Part shown: piece by piece, positions 1 to 9,134 of the stretch
Numbering within the stretch: position 1 is the first letter of the stretch
Layout of the letters: the number at the start of each line of letters is the position of its first letter
From: an uncultured Erysipelotrichaceae bacterium
Lineage (GTDB): Bacteria > Bacillota_I > Bacilli_A > Erysipelotrichales > Erysipelotrichaceae
Assembly: GCA_902775735.1 (NCBI GenBank)
Contig: CACYNH010000003.1
Span: 1-64,000 of the forward strand
Length of the DNA: 64,000 nucleotides
Direction of reading: 5' to 3'
The notes under the pieces: generated by a model
Told to the model about the DNA's origin: nothing
Database searches by the model: none
Seen by the model: the letters and a program-made list of their open reading frames with translations, nothing else
Program-made: the position numbers and the translations under genes

Positions 1-1
1 A

Positions 2-163
2 TTGGCACTTGGCTATCCGTCCGACTCTGATACGTACCGTGCAATTGCATGGGCAACCGAGTATGAAATTACCAAAGGATACAAAGACGGCAGTTTCCGC
101 CCGCTTGAAAATTGCCTGAGAGAACAGGCGATTACATTCCTGTATCGGTGGAAAATGCAGTAA
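2..163 (+). CDS. SLH-domain surface protein, C-terminal fragment (partial)
   Basis: An open frame enters from the left edge and stops at TAA 161-163, giving about 53 residues. The fragment reads through AIAWATEYEITKGYKDGSF, RPLENC and REQAITFLYRW, which is the typical second half of an S-layer homology repeat (TxGYxDGxFxP followed by RxQxxTFLxR). SLH repeats bind secondary cell-wall polymer, so the missing upstream part is probably a secreted surface protein. It ends directly after the repeat, as is common for C-terminal SLH modules. The rest of the gene lies outside the window, so function beyond wall anchoring cannot be stated. Confidence 0.75.
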   Translation: MALGYPSDSDTYRAIAWATEYEITKGYKDGSFRPLENCLREQAITFLYRWKMQ

Positions 164-410
164 TCACCAAAAAGAGGGATTTAAATAACCGTGCCGGCAA
201 CCTTTAAATACAATTTTCATAAGCTTTAAAGTATGTGTTGATTCAGGACTCTGAGTCAATAAACAAATCGGTGTCTTTAGTTCCTCGTATCATACTTCTC
301 CTATACCAATATAAAGAAGTGAGCCTATCCCATGTAATCAAAACATGAGATAGGCTCACTTTTCAGATTATTTTGCCATTACCCTAATGCGCAGATCCGG
401 CTTATGTTTT
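164..410. other. Intergenic stretch between convergent genes
   Basis: This 247-base stretch is AT-rich and I see no credible gene in it. It holds a short imperfect hairpin near 239-258 (TGATTCAG against CTGAGTCA) that may end the SLH transcript, and the long hairpin at 317-363 listed separately. Confidence 0.5.
317..363. terminator. Bidirectional Rho-independent terminator
   Basis: AAGTGAGCCTATC at 317-329 pairs with its complement at 349-361, and CATG pairs with CATG inside. TTTT follows on the + strand and a T-rich tract on the minus strand. It lies between the convergent ends of the SLH gene and the ABC exporter operon, so it can serve both. Confidence 0.75.
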
Positions 411-2231
411 TTAAGCTGCGCCAAGCTGGTTGACGAGCATCTCCTCATACTGGCGGGTATAAAGATCATAATAGTAACCTTTCTTCCGCATGAGTTCACG
501 GTGCCTGCCCCGCTCGATGATTTTGCCATCCTGGACAACCAGAATCACATCCGCGTCCACGATGGTCGATAAGCGGTGGGCAATCACGAATGACGTTCTG
601 CCCCTGATGACAGTTTCAATCGCGTCCTGGATTGCTTTTTCCGTAAGTGTGTCAATGGAAGCGGTCGCTTCATCCAGCACAAGGATTCTGGGATCGGCCA
701 GAATTGCCCTGGCAAAAGACAGCAGCTGCTTTTCACCGGTGGAAAGCAGATCTCCGCCTTCACCGACTTCACTGTCCAGCCCCTTGTCCATTTTTTCCAG
801 GACAAATTCAGCGGAAACAAGCTTCAGCGCTTCCAGGATTTCTTCATCGGTGGCGTCAGGTTTGCCATAGCGCAGGTTGTCGCGGACAGTTCCGGAGAAC
901 AGGTGCGGCGTCTGCAGGACATAGCCGATGTTGGAATGGAGCCAGAGCTGCGATCTTTCGCGGGCGTCACGGCCGTCGATCAATACCTGCCCTTCAGTAG
1001 GTTCAAAGAAACGGCAGACAAGATTGACCAGAGTTGACTTGCCGGCGCCGGTTTCACCGACAATCGCGACATTAGTGCCTTTCGGCACTTTCAGATTGAA
1101 GTGCTCAAGAACCATTTCATTTCCGTCCGGATACATGAAGCTGACATCTTTGAATTCCACGTCGCCTTCCAGCGGTTCCCAGTTTTCTTTTTTCGGATTG
1201 AAGGTATCACCGTATTTTTCGATGACTTCTTCAGAATCGGCGACATCGCTCTGTGTCTCCATGAGCTTTGTGAAGCGTTCAATGTTGACCTGGATCGCGA
1301 TCAGAGCCGCGATTGTTTCAATGATGAACTGAATCGGATCCATCATGTTCATGGCATAGTTCATAAACACGGACAGTGTGCCGATCATCATGACGCCTTC
1401 ACGGGTCAGATAGCCGCCCTTCCATAAGACAAGCGCCAGAGCAATGGAGCCCATCATCGCGACGGATGAAGAGAACGCGGCGGAATATCTTGTCGCGTGG
1501 ACCGAGGTGGTTTTCATTTCCGCCGTATCCTTTTTGAAGTCAGCTCCGATGGTATCTTCAATAACCAGTGTCTTGATCGATCTGACGCCGGTGATGCCTT
1601 CATTGAAATTTCCGGTGATCTTTGAGTTGATCTCCCTGATTTTCCGGTTCAGTGTGACCAGCTTTCTCTGGAAGAATGTGATCAGCAGCGAAGCCGCAGG
1701 CACCAGCAGGAGCACATAGACGGCCAGTCTGGCGTTGATCACCACCATATTGAAGAGCACGAACAGCAGATACGAGCCGTTCCAGACAATGTCCATCATG
1801 CGCCAGGCAACCAGTTCGCCGATCTTGCCGGTGTCACTCATGACACGGGCATGGATATAGCCGACGTTGTTCTGATTGAAGTAGGCAAAGGACAGTGTCT
1901 GCAGGTGATTGAATGAGGCGTCGCGCAGATCGCGGTCGACGTCCATTTCCGTCATGCCTGACCAGTAAACCGAGATGTAGTTGATCGTGACCTGGAACAC
2001 CAGAACACACAGATATAAACCGATAAAGATCCAGACTGTATCGAGTGTCTGTTCCCCGATGAAATGGTCAATCGCATAGCGGCTGAACAGCGGGAACAGG
2101 GAGTCGATCAAAGACGCGGTAATGCCCATCGCGATCATCGCGATGATTCTGTTTCTGTATTTCTTCACATACGGCAGGATTTTGGGAATTCCGAAGAAAG
2201 GCAGCCTGACGTTTTTGTTATCTTCACTCAT
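411..2231 (-). CDS. ABC exporter half-transporter, consensus-site subunit
   Basis: A 606-residue protein with an N-terminal six-helix exporter domain (about 30-320) and a C-terminal ATPase. Walker A GETGAGKST is near residue 390, followed by the signature LSTGEKQ, Walker B ILVLDEATAS with the catalytic Glu, and the H-loop IAHRLST. The start is ATG 2231, which overlaps the TGA of the upstream subunit by 8 bases. Longer starts would read into that gene. The partner at 2224-4086 has Asp instead of Glu after Walker B, so the two probably form a heterodimeric multidrug or lipid exporter of the BmrCD/LmrCD type, with this subunit supplying the Walker B glutamate of the active site. Substrate unknown. 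Confidence 0.9.
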   Translation of the reverse strand: MSEDNKNVRLPFFGIPKILPYVKKYRNRIIAMIAMGITASLIDSLFPLFSRYAIDHFIGEQTLDTVWIFIGLYLCVLVFQVTINYISVYWSGMTEMDVDRDLRDASFNHLQTLSFAYFNQNNVGYIHARVMSDTGKIGELVAWRMMDIVWNGSYLLFVLFNMVVINARLAVYVLLLVPAASLLITFFQRKLVTLNRKIREINSKITGNFNEGITGVRSIKTLVIEDTIGADFKKDTAEMKTTSVHATRYSAAFSSSVAMMGSIALALVLWKGGYLTREGVMMIGTLSVFMNYAMNMMDPIQFIIETIAALIAIQVNIERFTKLMETQSDVADSEEVIEKYGDTFNPKKENWEPLEGDVEFKDVSFMYPDGNEMVLEHFNLKVPKGTNVAIVGETGAGKSTLVNLVCRFFEPTEGQVLIDGRDARERSQLWLHSNIGYVLQTPHLFSGTVRDNLRYGKPDATDEEILEALKLVSAEFVLEKMDKGLDSEVGEGGDLLSTGEKQLLSFARAILADPRILVLDEATASIDTLTEKAIQDAIETVIRGRTSFVIAHRLSTIVDADVILVVQDGKIIERGRHRELMRKKGYYYDLYTRQYEEMLVNQLGAA

Positions 2232-4086
2232 TGGCGTCCTCCTCTCCCACATTGCTCTGCTGCATCTGCAGGTCATAGATTTTTGCGTAGATACCGCCCT
2301 TTTCCACAAGCTCCTCATGAGAGCCCATTTCCGCGATTCTTCCCTTGTCCATGACGATAATCTGATCGGCATGCATGAGGGTGGTAATCCGGTGGGCGAT
2401 CAGGATGACGGTCGTATCCTTCGTGCTTTCATTCAGAGCGGCACGGATCTTCGCGTCTGTTTCCGCGTCAACGGCGGAAAGTGAATCGTCAAAGACCATG
2501 ACCGGAGGCTTTCTGATCAGCATCTGGGCAATTGCCGTGCGCTGCTTTTGTCCGCCTGAAAGAGTGACGCCTCTTTCCCCGACAAATGTGTCGTAACCGT
2601 CTTTGAAGTGGTCGACCGCTTCGCTCAGCTGGGCGATTTCAGCGGCTTTGTGCACATGCTCAATGCCCTTGGACTCGGAAGCGATTGAGATGTTTTCGGA
2701 CAGGGTTCTTGAGAACAGGAAAGGCTCCTGCAGGACCATGCCGACATTCCTGCGGATCCAGTCCGCTTTGATATTGCGGATGTCGGTATCGCCGATCAGG
2801 ATTCTTCCGTTTCCTTCCGCTATCGGATACAGACGGTCAAGCAGATACATCAGTGTTGATTTGCCGGAACCGGTGGAGCCGAGAATGCCGACGGTGCTGC
2901 CGGCTTTGACGGTAAAGCTCACATCATCGAGAATCTTCGCTCCGTCTTCGGTATATGAATAGGAAACATGATCAAATGTGATGTCCTGATGGAAGTCAGG
3001 CGTCAGCGAATCCGGAAGATCTTTTTCTTCTTCTGAATTCATGATATAGCGCAGACGCTCAATCGAAATGCCGGCCTTGGACAGGTTGGCAATCACTCTG
3101 CCAAGCATCCTGACAGGCCATGTCAGCATCGCGTTATAGGTGATGAATTCAATGAAGCTGCCGGCTGAAAGACTGCCGTTAACAGCCAGATAAGAACCGA
3201 AGACCAGCACACACAGCAGCTGCACGTAAGAGATCAGGTCGCCGGAAGCCCAGAAGGCGCTCATCAGCTGCATCAGCCTGATCCACATGCCTGTATAATA
3301 CGCATTCTGCTTTTCAAAGCGGCTGCGCTCATACTTCTCACGGCCGAAGGCACGGACCACCCGCACGCCGGTCAGGTTTTCCTGGGCAATGGAGGAAAGC
3401 TTTCCTTCTTCACTGTCGACAATGCCGAACTGCGAACCGATCTTTTTGTGGAACCAGAAGGAATAGCCGATGATCACCGGAATGAAGAAACCGGACACCA
3501 TCATCAGCTGCGGGCTGATGTTATACATCGAAAACAATGCCATCGCGATCAGCACCGCCACTCTTAACAGCGATGTCAGCTGCTCTGACAGGAACATTTT
3601 GATCTGCTCCACGTCGGATGTGCAGCGCTGGATGATATCGCCGGTATGGTTGACGGAATGCCAGGAAAACGGCAGCCGTGTGATGTGATCAAACAGAGTG
3701 TCACGCATGCGCTTGACAAGGGTTTCCGCGCCGATGGAATTGAACATCCTGAACAGGAAACGGGACAGCGCCGAAAGAACCGCCACAAAAACAACCGCCG
3801 CGCCGACCATCCAGAGATTTTCTTTGAGGACAGCCTCCCCGCCGCACACATTGATCAGAACACTGACCGGCAGGGATACTCTTGAAGGTGTATCACCGAT
3901 CAGGGTATCGACTGTATAGCCGATGATTTTCGGATTGATCAGTTCCAGCAGGGAAACAGCGCAGGCGAAAAGAACCGCAAGCGCGAACCAGCGCTTGGAG
4001 CCTTTGACAAAATAGAGAAGCAGATCTGCTTTTGTTTCAAATTTCTTCTTTTCCATAAGCGTGCGAAAAGAGTATACATCATTCAT
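2224..4086 (-). CDS. ABC exporter half-transporter, degenerate-site subunit
   Basis: A 620-residue fused membrane and ATPase half-transporter. Walker A is GSTGSGKST near residue 395, the signature is LSGGQKQ, and Walker B reads VMVFDDSLSAVD. Asp replaces the catalytic Glu, the hallmark of the degenerate subunit in heterodimeric exporters. It is translationally coupled by an 8-base overlap to the consensus subunit downstream. The start is not certain: ATG 4086 has only a weak ribosome site, and an internal ATG ten codons later follows a TATACT -10-like element. A terminator just upstream separates it from the nucleoside kinase gene. Confidence 0.88.
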   Translation of the reverse strand: MNDVYSFRTLMEKKKFETKADLLLYFVKGSKRWFALAVLFACAVSLLELINPKIIGYTVDTLIGDTPSRVSLPVSVLINVCGGEAVLKENLWMVGAAVVFVAVLSALSRFLFRMFNSIGAETLVKRMRDTLFDHITRLPFSWHSVNHTGDIIQRCTSDVEQIKMFLSEQLTSLLRVAVLIAMALFSMYNISPQLMMVSGFFIPVIIGYSFWFHKKIGSQFGIVDSEEGKLSSIAQENLTGVRVVRAFGREKYERSRFEKQNAYYTGMWIRLMQLMSAFWASGDLISYVQLLCVLVFGSYLAVNGSLSAGSFIEFITYNAMLTWPVRMLGRVIANLSKAGISIERLRYIMNSEEEKDLPDSLTPDFHQDITFDHVSYSYTEDGAKILDDVSFTVKAGSTVGILGSTGSGKSTLMYLLDRLYPIAEGNGRILIGDTDIRNIKADWIRRNVGMVLQEPFLFSRTLSENISIASESKGIEHVHKAAEIAQLSEAVDHFKDGYDTFVGERGVTLSGGQKQRTAIAQMLIRKPPVMVFDDSLSAVDAETDAKIRAALNESTKDTTVILIAHRITTLMHADQIIVMDKGRIAEMGSHEELVEKGGIYAKIYDLQMQQSNVGEEDANE

Positions 4087-4112
4087 CCATGAAATGAAAC
4101 GAGAGTGACTTC

Positions 4113-4142
4113 AAAAAAAGGCACTGCAGAACATGCAGTACC
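4113..4142 (-). terminator. Terminator of the ppk/nucleoside kinase operon
   Basis: The arms at 4120-4128 and 4134-4142 form a 9-bp stem with one mismatch, followed on the minus strand by seven T residues. It lies just downstream of the kinase stop codon. Confidence 0.75.
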
Positions 4143-4154
4143 TGAACCGGCTGA

Positions 4155-5816
4155 TTATACAAGAACACTGCCGCCGATGAACTCCCTGAGCAGCGAATTG
4201 CACGGCACCGGTGACTCGTCTTCAATCGACACAAAGAATTTCAGAAGCTGCAGATACCGCTGCGCTTCCGGATACTCCGGCATGTCCGGAGTGATTTCCC
4301 TTAACAGCGGCTCGGCGTGTTTCTTCAGTACCGCCAGTTCATACAGGAACTGGCTGTTGAAGAAGGCGTCGGCCTCTTCGTTGTACGGGAAGATGTAATT
4401 GTCCTCCCCGCGCCTGACTGAAGACCAGTCATGAATCGTGGTCGCGGCTGAGCGGCCTCTGGTCCTGTAGTCCCTGACAAGCCGGCGGAAGAATCTGGCG
4501 TCGGTGGTCGGAATCCGGTGGTGAATGTCGATATTGAGCTGGGTCAATGGTGAAATATAGATGCGGAACTTATCTTCTTCGGGAATGCCTTCGGAAAGCT
4601 TCGGATTGAGGGCGTGGATGCCTTCAATCAGGACCGGCTGATCAGGCTGGATCGATGTGATTCTTTTACCGAAAATCTTGACGCCGTCAATGAAATCAAA
4701 TTCAGGAATATCCGCTTTTTTGCCGGCCAAAAGATCATTCATCTGGGAAGCGAACAGTTCCGTATCCAGAGCGCTCAGGCTTTCGAAGTCCCTGTTTCCG
4801 TTTTCATCAACTTCCATATCGTCGCGGTTGATGAAGTAGTCATCCGTTCCCAGATACAGCGGATTCAGCCCGGCAACCCGCAGCTGGATGATGAGCCTTC
4901 TTGCAAAAGAGGTTTTTCCCGAGGAGGAAGGTCCGGCGATCAGGATAATTCTCTTTCCGCTTTCGCGGATCTCTTCGGCGATCTTCGCGATCTTCTTTTC
5001 ATGAAGCGCTTCCGATAACAGGATCAGATCCTGCGCCCTTCCCTCTTCAACGCAGCGGTTGAGATCATAAACATGGTTGATGCCCATGAGGCGGTCCCAT
5101 TGCGTTTCTTCCGAGAAAGCTTCATAGAGGATTTTCTGTTCATGATATTCAGGCACATGGTCCGGATCGGCGTAATGGGGAAACCGCAGAAGAACGCCGG
5201 TGCGGTATCTGCGGATTTCAAAGAGATCCAGATAAGAACAGGAAGGCACCAGGTGCTGATAAAACAGCATCTTTTCCCCATCCAGCTCACAAAGCTGCGC
5301 CCCCTCCAGATCCTCGGCGCTTTCAAACAGACGCAGAACCTCATAATCCTTCGCCTGTCTGAGATAAGCGATGGCTTCCTCACGGTTTAATGAAGTCTCA
5401 TGAAGCGGCTCATTCTTTTCCACGTATCCGCGCATCACCGCAGAAATGCGTTCACAGTCTTCGTCAGTGACACTGCCGGTATGGATGATTGTAAACAGTC
5501 CCCTGGAAAGGGAATTGGCAATGGACACCTTTGTGCCCGTCCCGAACACCTCATGAACCGCCCTGATATAGAGCAGTGTCAAAGAAGCCTGGAAGGAATA
5601 GTTTGAATACGGTTCCCGCAGGTCAAAGAAATCAAGATGGCAGTCATGGTCAATCACAGAATCCAGACGGACCGGAACATTGTCAGCCCGGCATGAAAGG
5701 ATGCGGTGTCCTTCTGTCCTGTTTAAGGAAGCCAGGACTTCTTCGGGCGTGAGCGCATGTTCATATTCTTTTTCAAGGCCGGAAACTTCCGGCGTGCTGA
5801 CTGTCAGTCTGATCAT
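4155..5816 (-). CDS. Nucleoside (uridine) kinase-like protein
   Basis: A 553-residue protein. The N-terminal half resembles the TGS/threonyl-tRNA-synthetase-like accessory region found in long Firmicutes nucleoside kinases. The C-terminal half is a phosphoribulokinase/uridine kinase P-loop domain, with Walker A GPSSSGKTSFARR near residue 294, then LGTDDYFINRDD and PVLIEGIHALNP. Such proteins are taken to phosphorylate nucleosides with ATP, but the true substrate of this long form is uncertain. It overlaps the upstream ppk stop by ATGA, so the two are co-translated. Polyphosphate kinase as a partner could tie it to nucleotide or energy balance. Confidence 0.8.
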   Translation of the reverse strand: MIRLTVSTPEVSGLEKEYEHALTPEEVLASLNRTEGHRILSCRADNVPVRLDSVIDHDCHLDFFDLREPYSNYSFQASLTLLYIRAVHEVFGTGTKVSIANSLSRGLFTIIHTGSVTDEDCERISAVMRGYVEKNEPLHETSLNREEAIAYLRQAKDYEVLRLFESAEDLEGAQLCELDGEKMLFYQHLVPSCSYLDLFEIRRYRTGVLLRFPHYADPDHVPEYHEQKILYEAFSEETQWDRLMGINHVYDLNRCVEEGRAQDLILLSEALHEKKIAKIAEEIRESGKRIILIAGPSSSGKTSFARRLIIQLRVAGLNPLYLGTDDYFINRDDMEVDENGNRDFESLSALDTELFASQMNDLLAGKKADIPEFDFIDGVKIFGKRITSIQPDQPVLIEGIHALNPKLSEGIPEEDKFRIYISPLTQLNIDIHHRIPTTDARFFRRLVRDYRTRGRSAATTIHDWSSVRRGEDNYIFPYNEEADAFFNSQFLYELAVLKKHAEPLLREITPDMPEYPEAQRYLQLLKFFVSIEDESPVPCNSLLREFIGGSVLV

Positions 5817-7957
5817 TTCTTTTTCTTCTTTTTCTTCGGATTGTAGGTGGTATCAAACACCGTCGCCGCGGGTCTTGTCACGACCGCTGCCGGCGGGATT
5901 GTCTGATCTGAGCCGGCGGTCAGGTCCATCATCATCTGCTGGGCAGTGACCGGCGTTTCGACGTCGGGAATCTTATGGTAGCGGCCGGTCGGGAAGAGAA
6001 CCCTGACCTTGGTGTTATCTGCCATGTAGATATCGATGATTTTATGAATTCTCTCACTGACCGCTTTATCGAGAATCGGCGTCGCGATTTCGACTCTGCG
6101 CTCGGTGTTTCTGGTCATGAAGTCAGCAGAAGCGATATACATCTTCTCCTCTTCACCGCTGCCGAAGATATAGATGCGGGAATGTTCGAGATAGCGGCCG
6201 ACGATCTGTCTGACCTCGATGTTTTCGGTCTTGCCTTCAACGCCCGGCACCAGGCAGCAGATGCCTCTGACAAGAAGGGTGATCTTCACGCCCGCGCAGG
6301 AAGCCTCCTTGAGTTTGACGATGATTTCCTCATCGGTGACGGAATTGACCTTAGCGAAAATGCGTCCGTTTTCTCCCTTTTTGATTTCCTCGTCAATCAG
6401 ATCAAGAATCGTTGACTTGAGGGTGACCGGCGCCACAAGAAGTGTGCTGTATTCGCCATCCAGCTTGCCGATGGCCATGTTCTGGAAGAAGGCGATGCCG
6501 TCCTCGATGATCTTCGGGTTGGATGTGAGATAGGAAAGGTCAGTATAGAGTTTTGCCGTGTTCTCGTTGAAATTGCCTGTTGAAATCAGCGCGATATGGC
6601 TGGCATTGCCCTTTTCCACCTTTGTGATCAGGCAGATTTTGGAGTGGACCTTGTATTTGTCAAAGCCGTAGATGACGTTGCAGCCGGCGTCTTCAAGACG
6701 CTCGGAATAGTCGATGTTGTTCTGCTCGTCAAAACGGGCTTTGAGTTCGATCAGCACATCCACTTCCTTGCCGTTTTCCGCCGCTCTGCAAAGATAATCG
6801 ACCAGGCGGGCGTGCGAGGCAAGGCGGTAGATGGTGATCTTGATTGAAACAACATTGGGATCGTCTGCGGATTCCTTCAGCAGCTGCAGGAAGGGCTCCA
6901 TCGATTCATACGGATAGGAAAGAAGAATGTCCTTCTTCTGGATCTGCGGGAACAGTTTTCTTGAGTAATTGAGGGAAGCTGAAAGCTTGGGCTCATAAGG
7001 CGGATATGTCATTTCCTTCTTCTGATCCTCATCAAGCAGAGAAGGAAGCGAATAAACATATTTGAGATTGACCGGAGCGCTGCAGACGAAGACTTCACGG
7101 TTGGTGATGCCGAGGTTGGAAAGCAGATACTTCTTCATGTGATCGCTCGGCTTCTTTGAGCAGACCATCATGGTCACGTTCATCTTTCTTCTTTCGCGCA
7201 GCACCTTGAGCATCTTCTTCCTGTAGTCAAGGATGTCGGCGAAAACTTCGTCATCCGCGTCCACATAGGCGGATCTTGCGACGCTGATCTTCATGCTTTC
7301 AAGAATCTCGCCGTCTTTGAAGATTTCCGGCGCGTAAGCCATGATCACGTCTTCGGTATGCACATAGCGGACTTTCTTTTTGTGGGGCAGTGTAATGATT
7401 GCGGGAAGTGTGGAAGGAACCGGGATGAACGCGAAAACAGAGCGGCGGCTGTAGCGGACAACCGCGGCGATGTAAATGGTGCCGGACTGCAGGTTGGGGA
7501 AAGGATGATGCGTGTCCACGATCTGCGGCGCCAGCAATGGCGCGATCTGACGTTTGAAGTACTTTCTGAGGTACTTTGTTTCCTCTTTGTCGCACTCAGC
7601 CACGCCGATATCCTCAATGCCGGATCTGGCCAGTCTTTTGCGCAGTTCCTCAAAAATAGTGTCTCTTTTTTTCAGCCCCCGCTTGGCGGCAGGATAGATG
7701 GCGTTGAGCTGTCCCTTCGGCGAAAGGCCTGATTTGTTGTCGACCTTGGTGACGGAAGCCTTGTTCATATCGTAAAGGCTGCCGACCCTGACCATGAAGA
7801 ATTCAGTCAGGTTTGATGTATAGATCTCGACGAATTTCAGACGCTCAATGACCGGTACGGTCTTATCCTTCGCCTCGTTGAGACAGCGGTTGTCAAAATG
7901 GAGCCATGACAGCTCACGGTTCTGCGTATACCCTTCCTTATATAAATCCTTAATCAT
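5813..7957 (-). CDS. ppk1: Polyphosphate kinase 1
   Basis: A 714-residue PPK1 that reversibly transfers the gamma phosphate of ATP to polyphosphate. The N-terminal motif is NRELSWLHFDNRCLNEA. The middle has IELKARFDEQNNI and YKVHSKICLI, whose His (near 437) corresponds to the autophosphorylated His. Near 590 comes RYLEHSRIYIF with the second conserved His. The C-terminus ends in a run of seven lysines, an unusual basic tail that could contact the anionic polymer. I chose ATG 7957 because an AGGGGG-type site precedes it. The upstream in-frame ATG has no such site. Length fits the family. Confidence 0.93.
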   Translation of the reverse strand: MIKDLYKEGYTQNRELSWLHFDNRCLNEAKDKTVPVIERLKFVEIYTSNLTEFFMVRVGSLYDMNKASVTKVDNKSGLSPKGQLNAIYPAAKRGLKKRDTIFEELRKRLARSGIEDIGVAECDKEETKYLRKYFKRQIAPLLAPQIVDTHHPFPNLQSGTIYIAAVVRYSRRSVFAFIPVPSTLPAIITLPHKKKVRYVHTEDVIMAYAPEIFKDGEILESMKISVARSAYVDADDEVFADILDYRKKMLKVLRERRKMNVTMMVCSKKPSDHMKKYLLSNLGITNREVFVCSAPVNLKYVYSLPSLLDEDQKKEMTYPPYEPKLSASLNYSRKLFPQIQKKDILLSYPYESMEPFLQLLKESADDPNVVSIKITIYRLASHARLVDYLCRAAENGKEVDVLIELKARFDEQNNIDYSERLEDAGCNVIYGFDKYKVHSKICLITKVEKGNASHIALISTGNFNENTAKLYTDLSYLTSNPKIIEDGIAFFQNMAIGKLDGEYSTLLVAPVTLKSTILDLIDEEIKKGENGRIFAKVNSVTDEEIIVKLKEASCAGVKITLLVRGICCLVPGVEGKTENIEVRQIVGRYLEHSRIYIFGSGEEEKMYIASADFMTRNTERRVEIATPILDKAVSERIHKIIDIYMADNTKVRVLFPTGRYHKIPDVETPVTAQQMMMDLTAGSDQTIPPAAVVTRPAATVFDTTYNPKKKKKKK

Positions 7958-8015
7958 GAAAAACCCCCTGGAAACGGCATTTTCATTATAACCCGCCAAA
8001 GTGTGAATGGTTTCA

Positions 8016-9044
8016 TCAATCCGACTTTTGCGGCGTATTGAGGGCCTTTACTTTCTCCAGTTCGATCTTTGTGATATGGCAATAGCCGTCCGGATGCTTA
8101 TCCAGATAATTCTGGTGATATTCCTCGGCGCCATAGAAACTTCTCAAAGGCCCGAGCTCCACCCGGAAACTGCTGTAGTTCTGCTTTTCTTCCTCAAAGA
8201 TTTTCCTGAGGATTTCCCCGTCCGATTCATCGGTGAAATAGACGCCGGTCTGGTACTGGCTGCCGACATCATTGCCCTGCCGGTTGGCGACGGTCGGATC
8301 AATGCACAGGAAGAACGCCTTCATGAGCGTTTCAATGGAGACCTCTTTTGGATCGTAGATGATGCGCACGGTTTCCCGGTGACCGGTATTGCCCCGGCAG
8401 ACATCCTCATAGCGGGGATGATCGGTGACCCCGTTGGCGTATCCGGTCATTGTCCTTTTTACGCCATCCAGCATTTTAAACGCCTTCTCGGCGCCCCAGA
8501 AACAGCCCCCGGCACAATAGAGTTCCTTCATTCCTTCAGGTACCGGTTCCAGAGGTTTCTGCTCATTCTTTTTATGATATCCAAACAGCATGCGCCCTTC
8601 CTTCTCCTCTTCCAGTTCAAATCCGTTATGGCGGGCAATGGCGAGAGAATCCTCATTGTCCGCTTCAATCCTGGCATAGACAGTATGAATGTCCGTATTG
8701 TCCATCAGCCAGTGCACCAGGGTATAGACCGCGTCCTTGCCATAGCCAAGATGGCGGTAAGCGGGAGCTGTGCGGTAGCCGATCATGACCGTATTGTCAT
8801 GATACCGGTACAGTTCGATCAGTCCTTTGACATGACTGTCATAGGAGGAAGTGACTGCGAGAATCTGCTCGCTGCCCTCCTCCCAGGCCGTCTTTGCGGA
8901 GACGATCAGTTCCATCGCTTTTATTTCATTGATCGGATGATCGAATATTCCGGTCAGGGAAACCGCGTCCTCTTTCTTTAATCTTCTCAGGACAATCCGC
9001 CCATTGCGGATTTCCGGATATTCATTTTCTTTAAATACAGGCAT
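8016..9044 (-). CDS. GNAT acetyltransferase fused to MsrA
   Basis: A 342-residue two-domain protein. Residues 1-165 look like a RimJ/RimL-type GNAT domain (RNGRIVLRRLKKEDAVSLTG near the start, then HLGYGKDAVYTLVHWLMDN and a NGFELEEEKEG end). Residues 175-335 are peptide-methionine (S)-S-oxide reductase, with the catalytic motif GCFWGAE (Cys near 180) and GSQYQTGVYF, YHQNYL. MsrA reduces the S epimer of oxidised methionine. Fusions of MsrA to MsrB are common, whereas a GNAT fusion is not standard. MsrB is nearby at 11600. A TATAAT at 9070-9075 may be its -10 box. The acetyltransferase substrate is unknown. Confidence 0.88.
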   Translation of the reverse strand: MPVFKENEYPEIRNGRIVLRRLKKEDAVSLTGIFDHPINEIKAMELIVSAKTAWEEGSEQILAVTSSYDSHVKGLIELYRYHDNTVMIGYRTAPAYRHLGYGKDAVYTLVHWLMDNTDIHTVYARIEADNEDSLAIARHNGFELEEEKEGRMLFGYHKKNEQKPLEPVPEGMKELYCAGGCFWGAEKAFKMLDGVKRTMTGYANGVTDHPRYEDVCRGNTGHRETVRIIYDPKEVSIETLMKAFFLCIDPTVANRQGNDVGSQYQTGVYFTDESDGEILRKIFEEEKQNYSSFRVELGPLRSFYGAEEYHQNYLDKHPDGYCHITKIELEKVKALNTPQKSD

Positions 9045-9069
9045 ATCAAAAGCCTCCGTCGTTCAATTC

Positions 9070-9075
9070 ATTATA
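9070..9075 (-). promoter_or_regulatory. Candidate -10 box of the GNAT-MsrA gene
   Basis: Perfect TATAAT on the minus strand, 26 bases before the start codon. A GGAGG ribosome site follows. No good -35 box was found, because that position falls in the T tract of the tex terminator. Confidence 0.35.
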
Positions 9076-9090
9076 GCCGCAAACACAGAA

Positions 9091-9122
9091 CAAAAGAAAA
9101 GACCATGCCTTCCGGCATGATC
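9091..9122 (-). terminator. Terminator of tex
   Basis: GACCATGCC (9101-9109) pairs with GGCATGATC (9114-9122), including one G-T pair, around a TTCC loop. A T-rich tract follows on the minus strand, just after the tex stop at 9135. Confidence 0.75.
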
Positions 9123-9134
9123 TTAAGAAACTGA

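Noticed and set aside
2232-2372. Longer start for the ABC subunit at 411-2231
   Set aside because: The extra 47 residues are read out of frame from the upstream ATPase and do not belong to the exporter fold. ATG 2231 fits the coupled overlap.
8007-8981. A 324-codon + strand frame opposite the GNAT-MsrA gene
   Set aside because: No family resemblance; the minus strand carries two intact enzyme domains.
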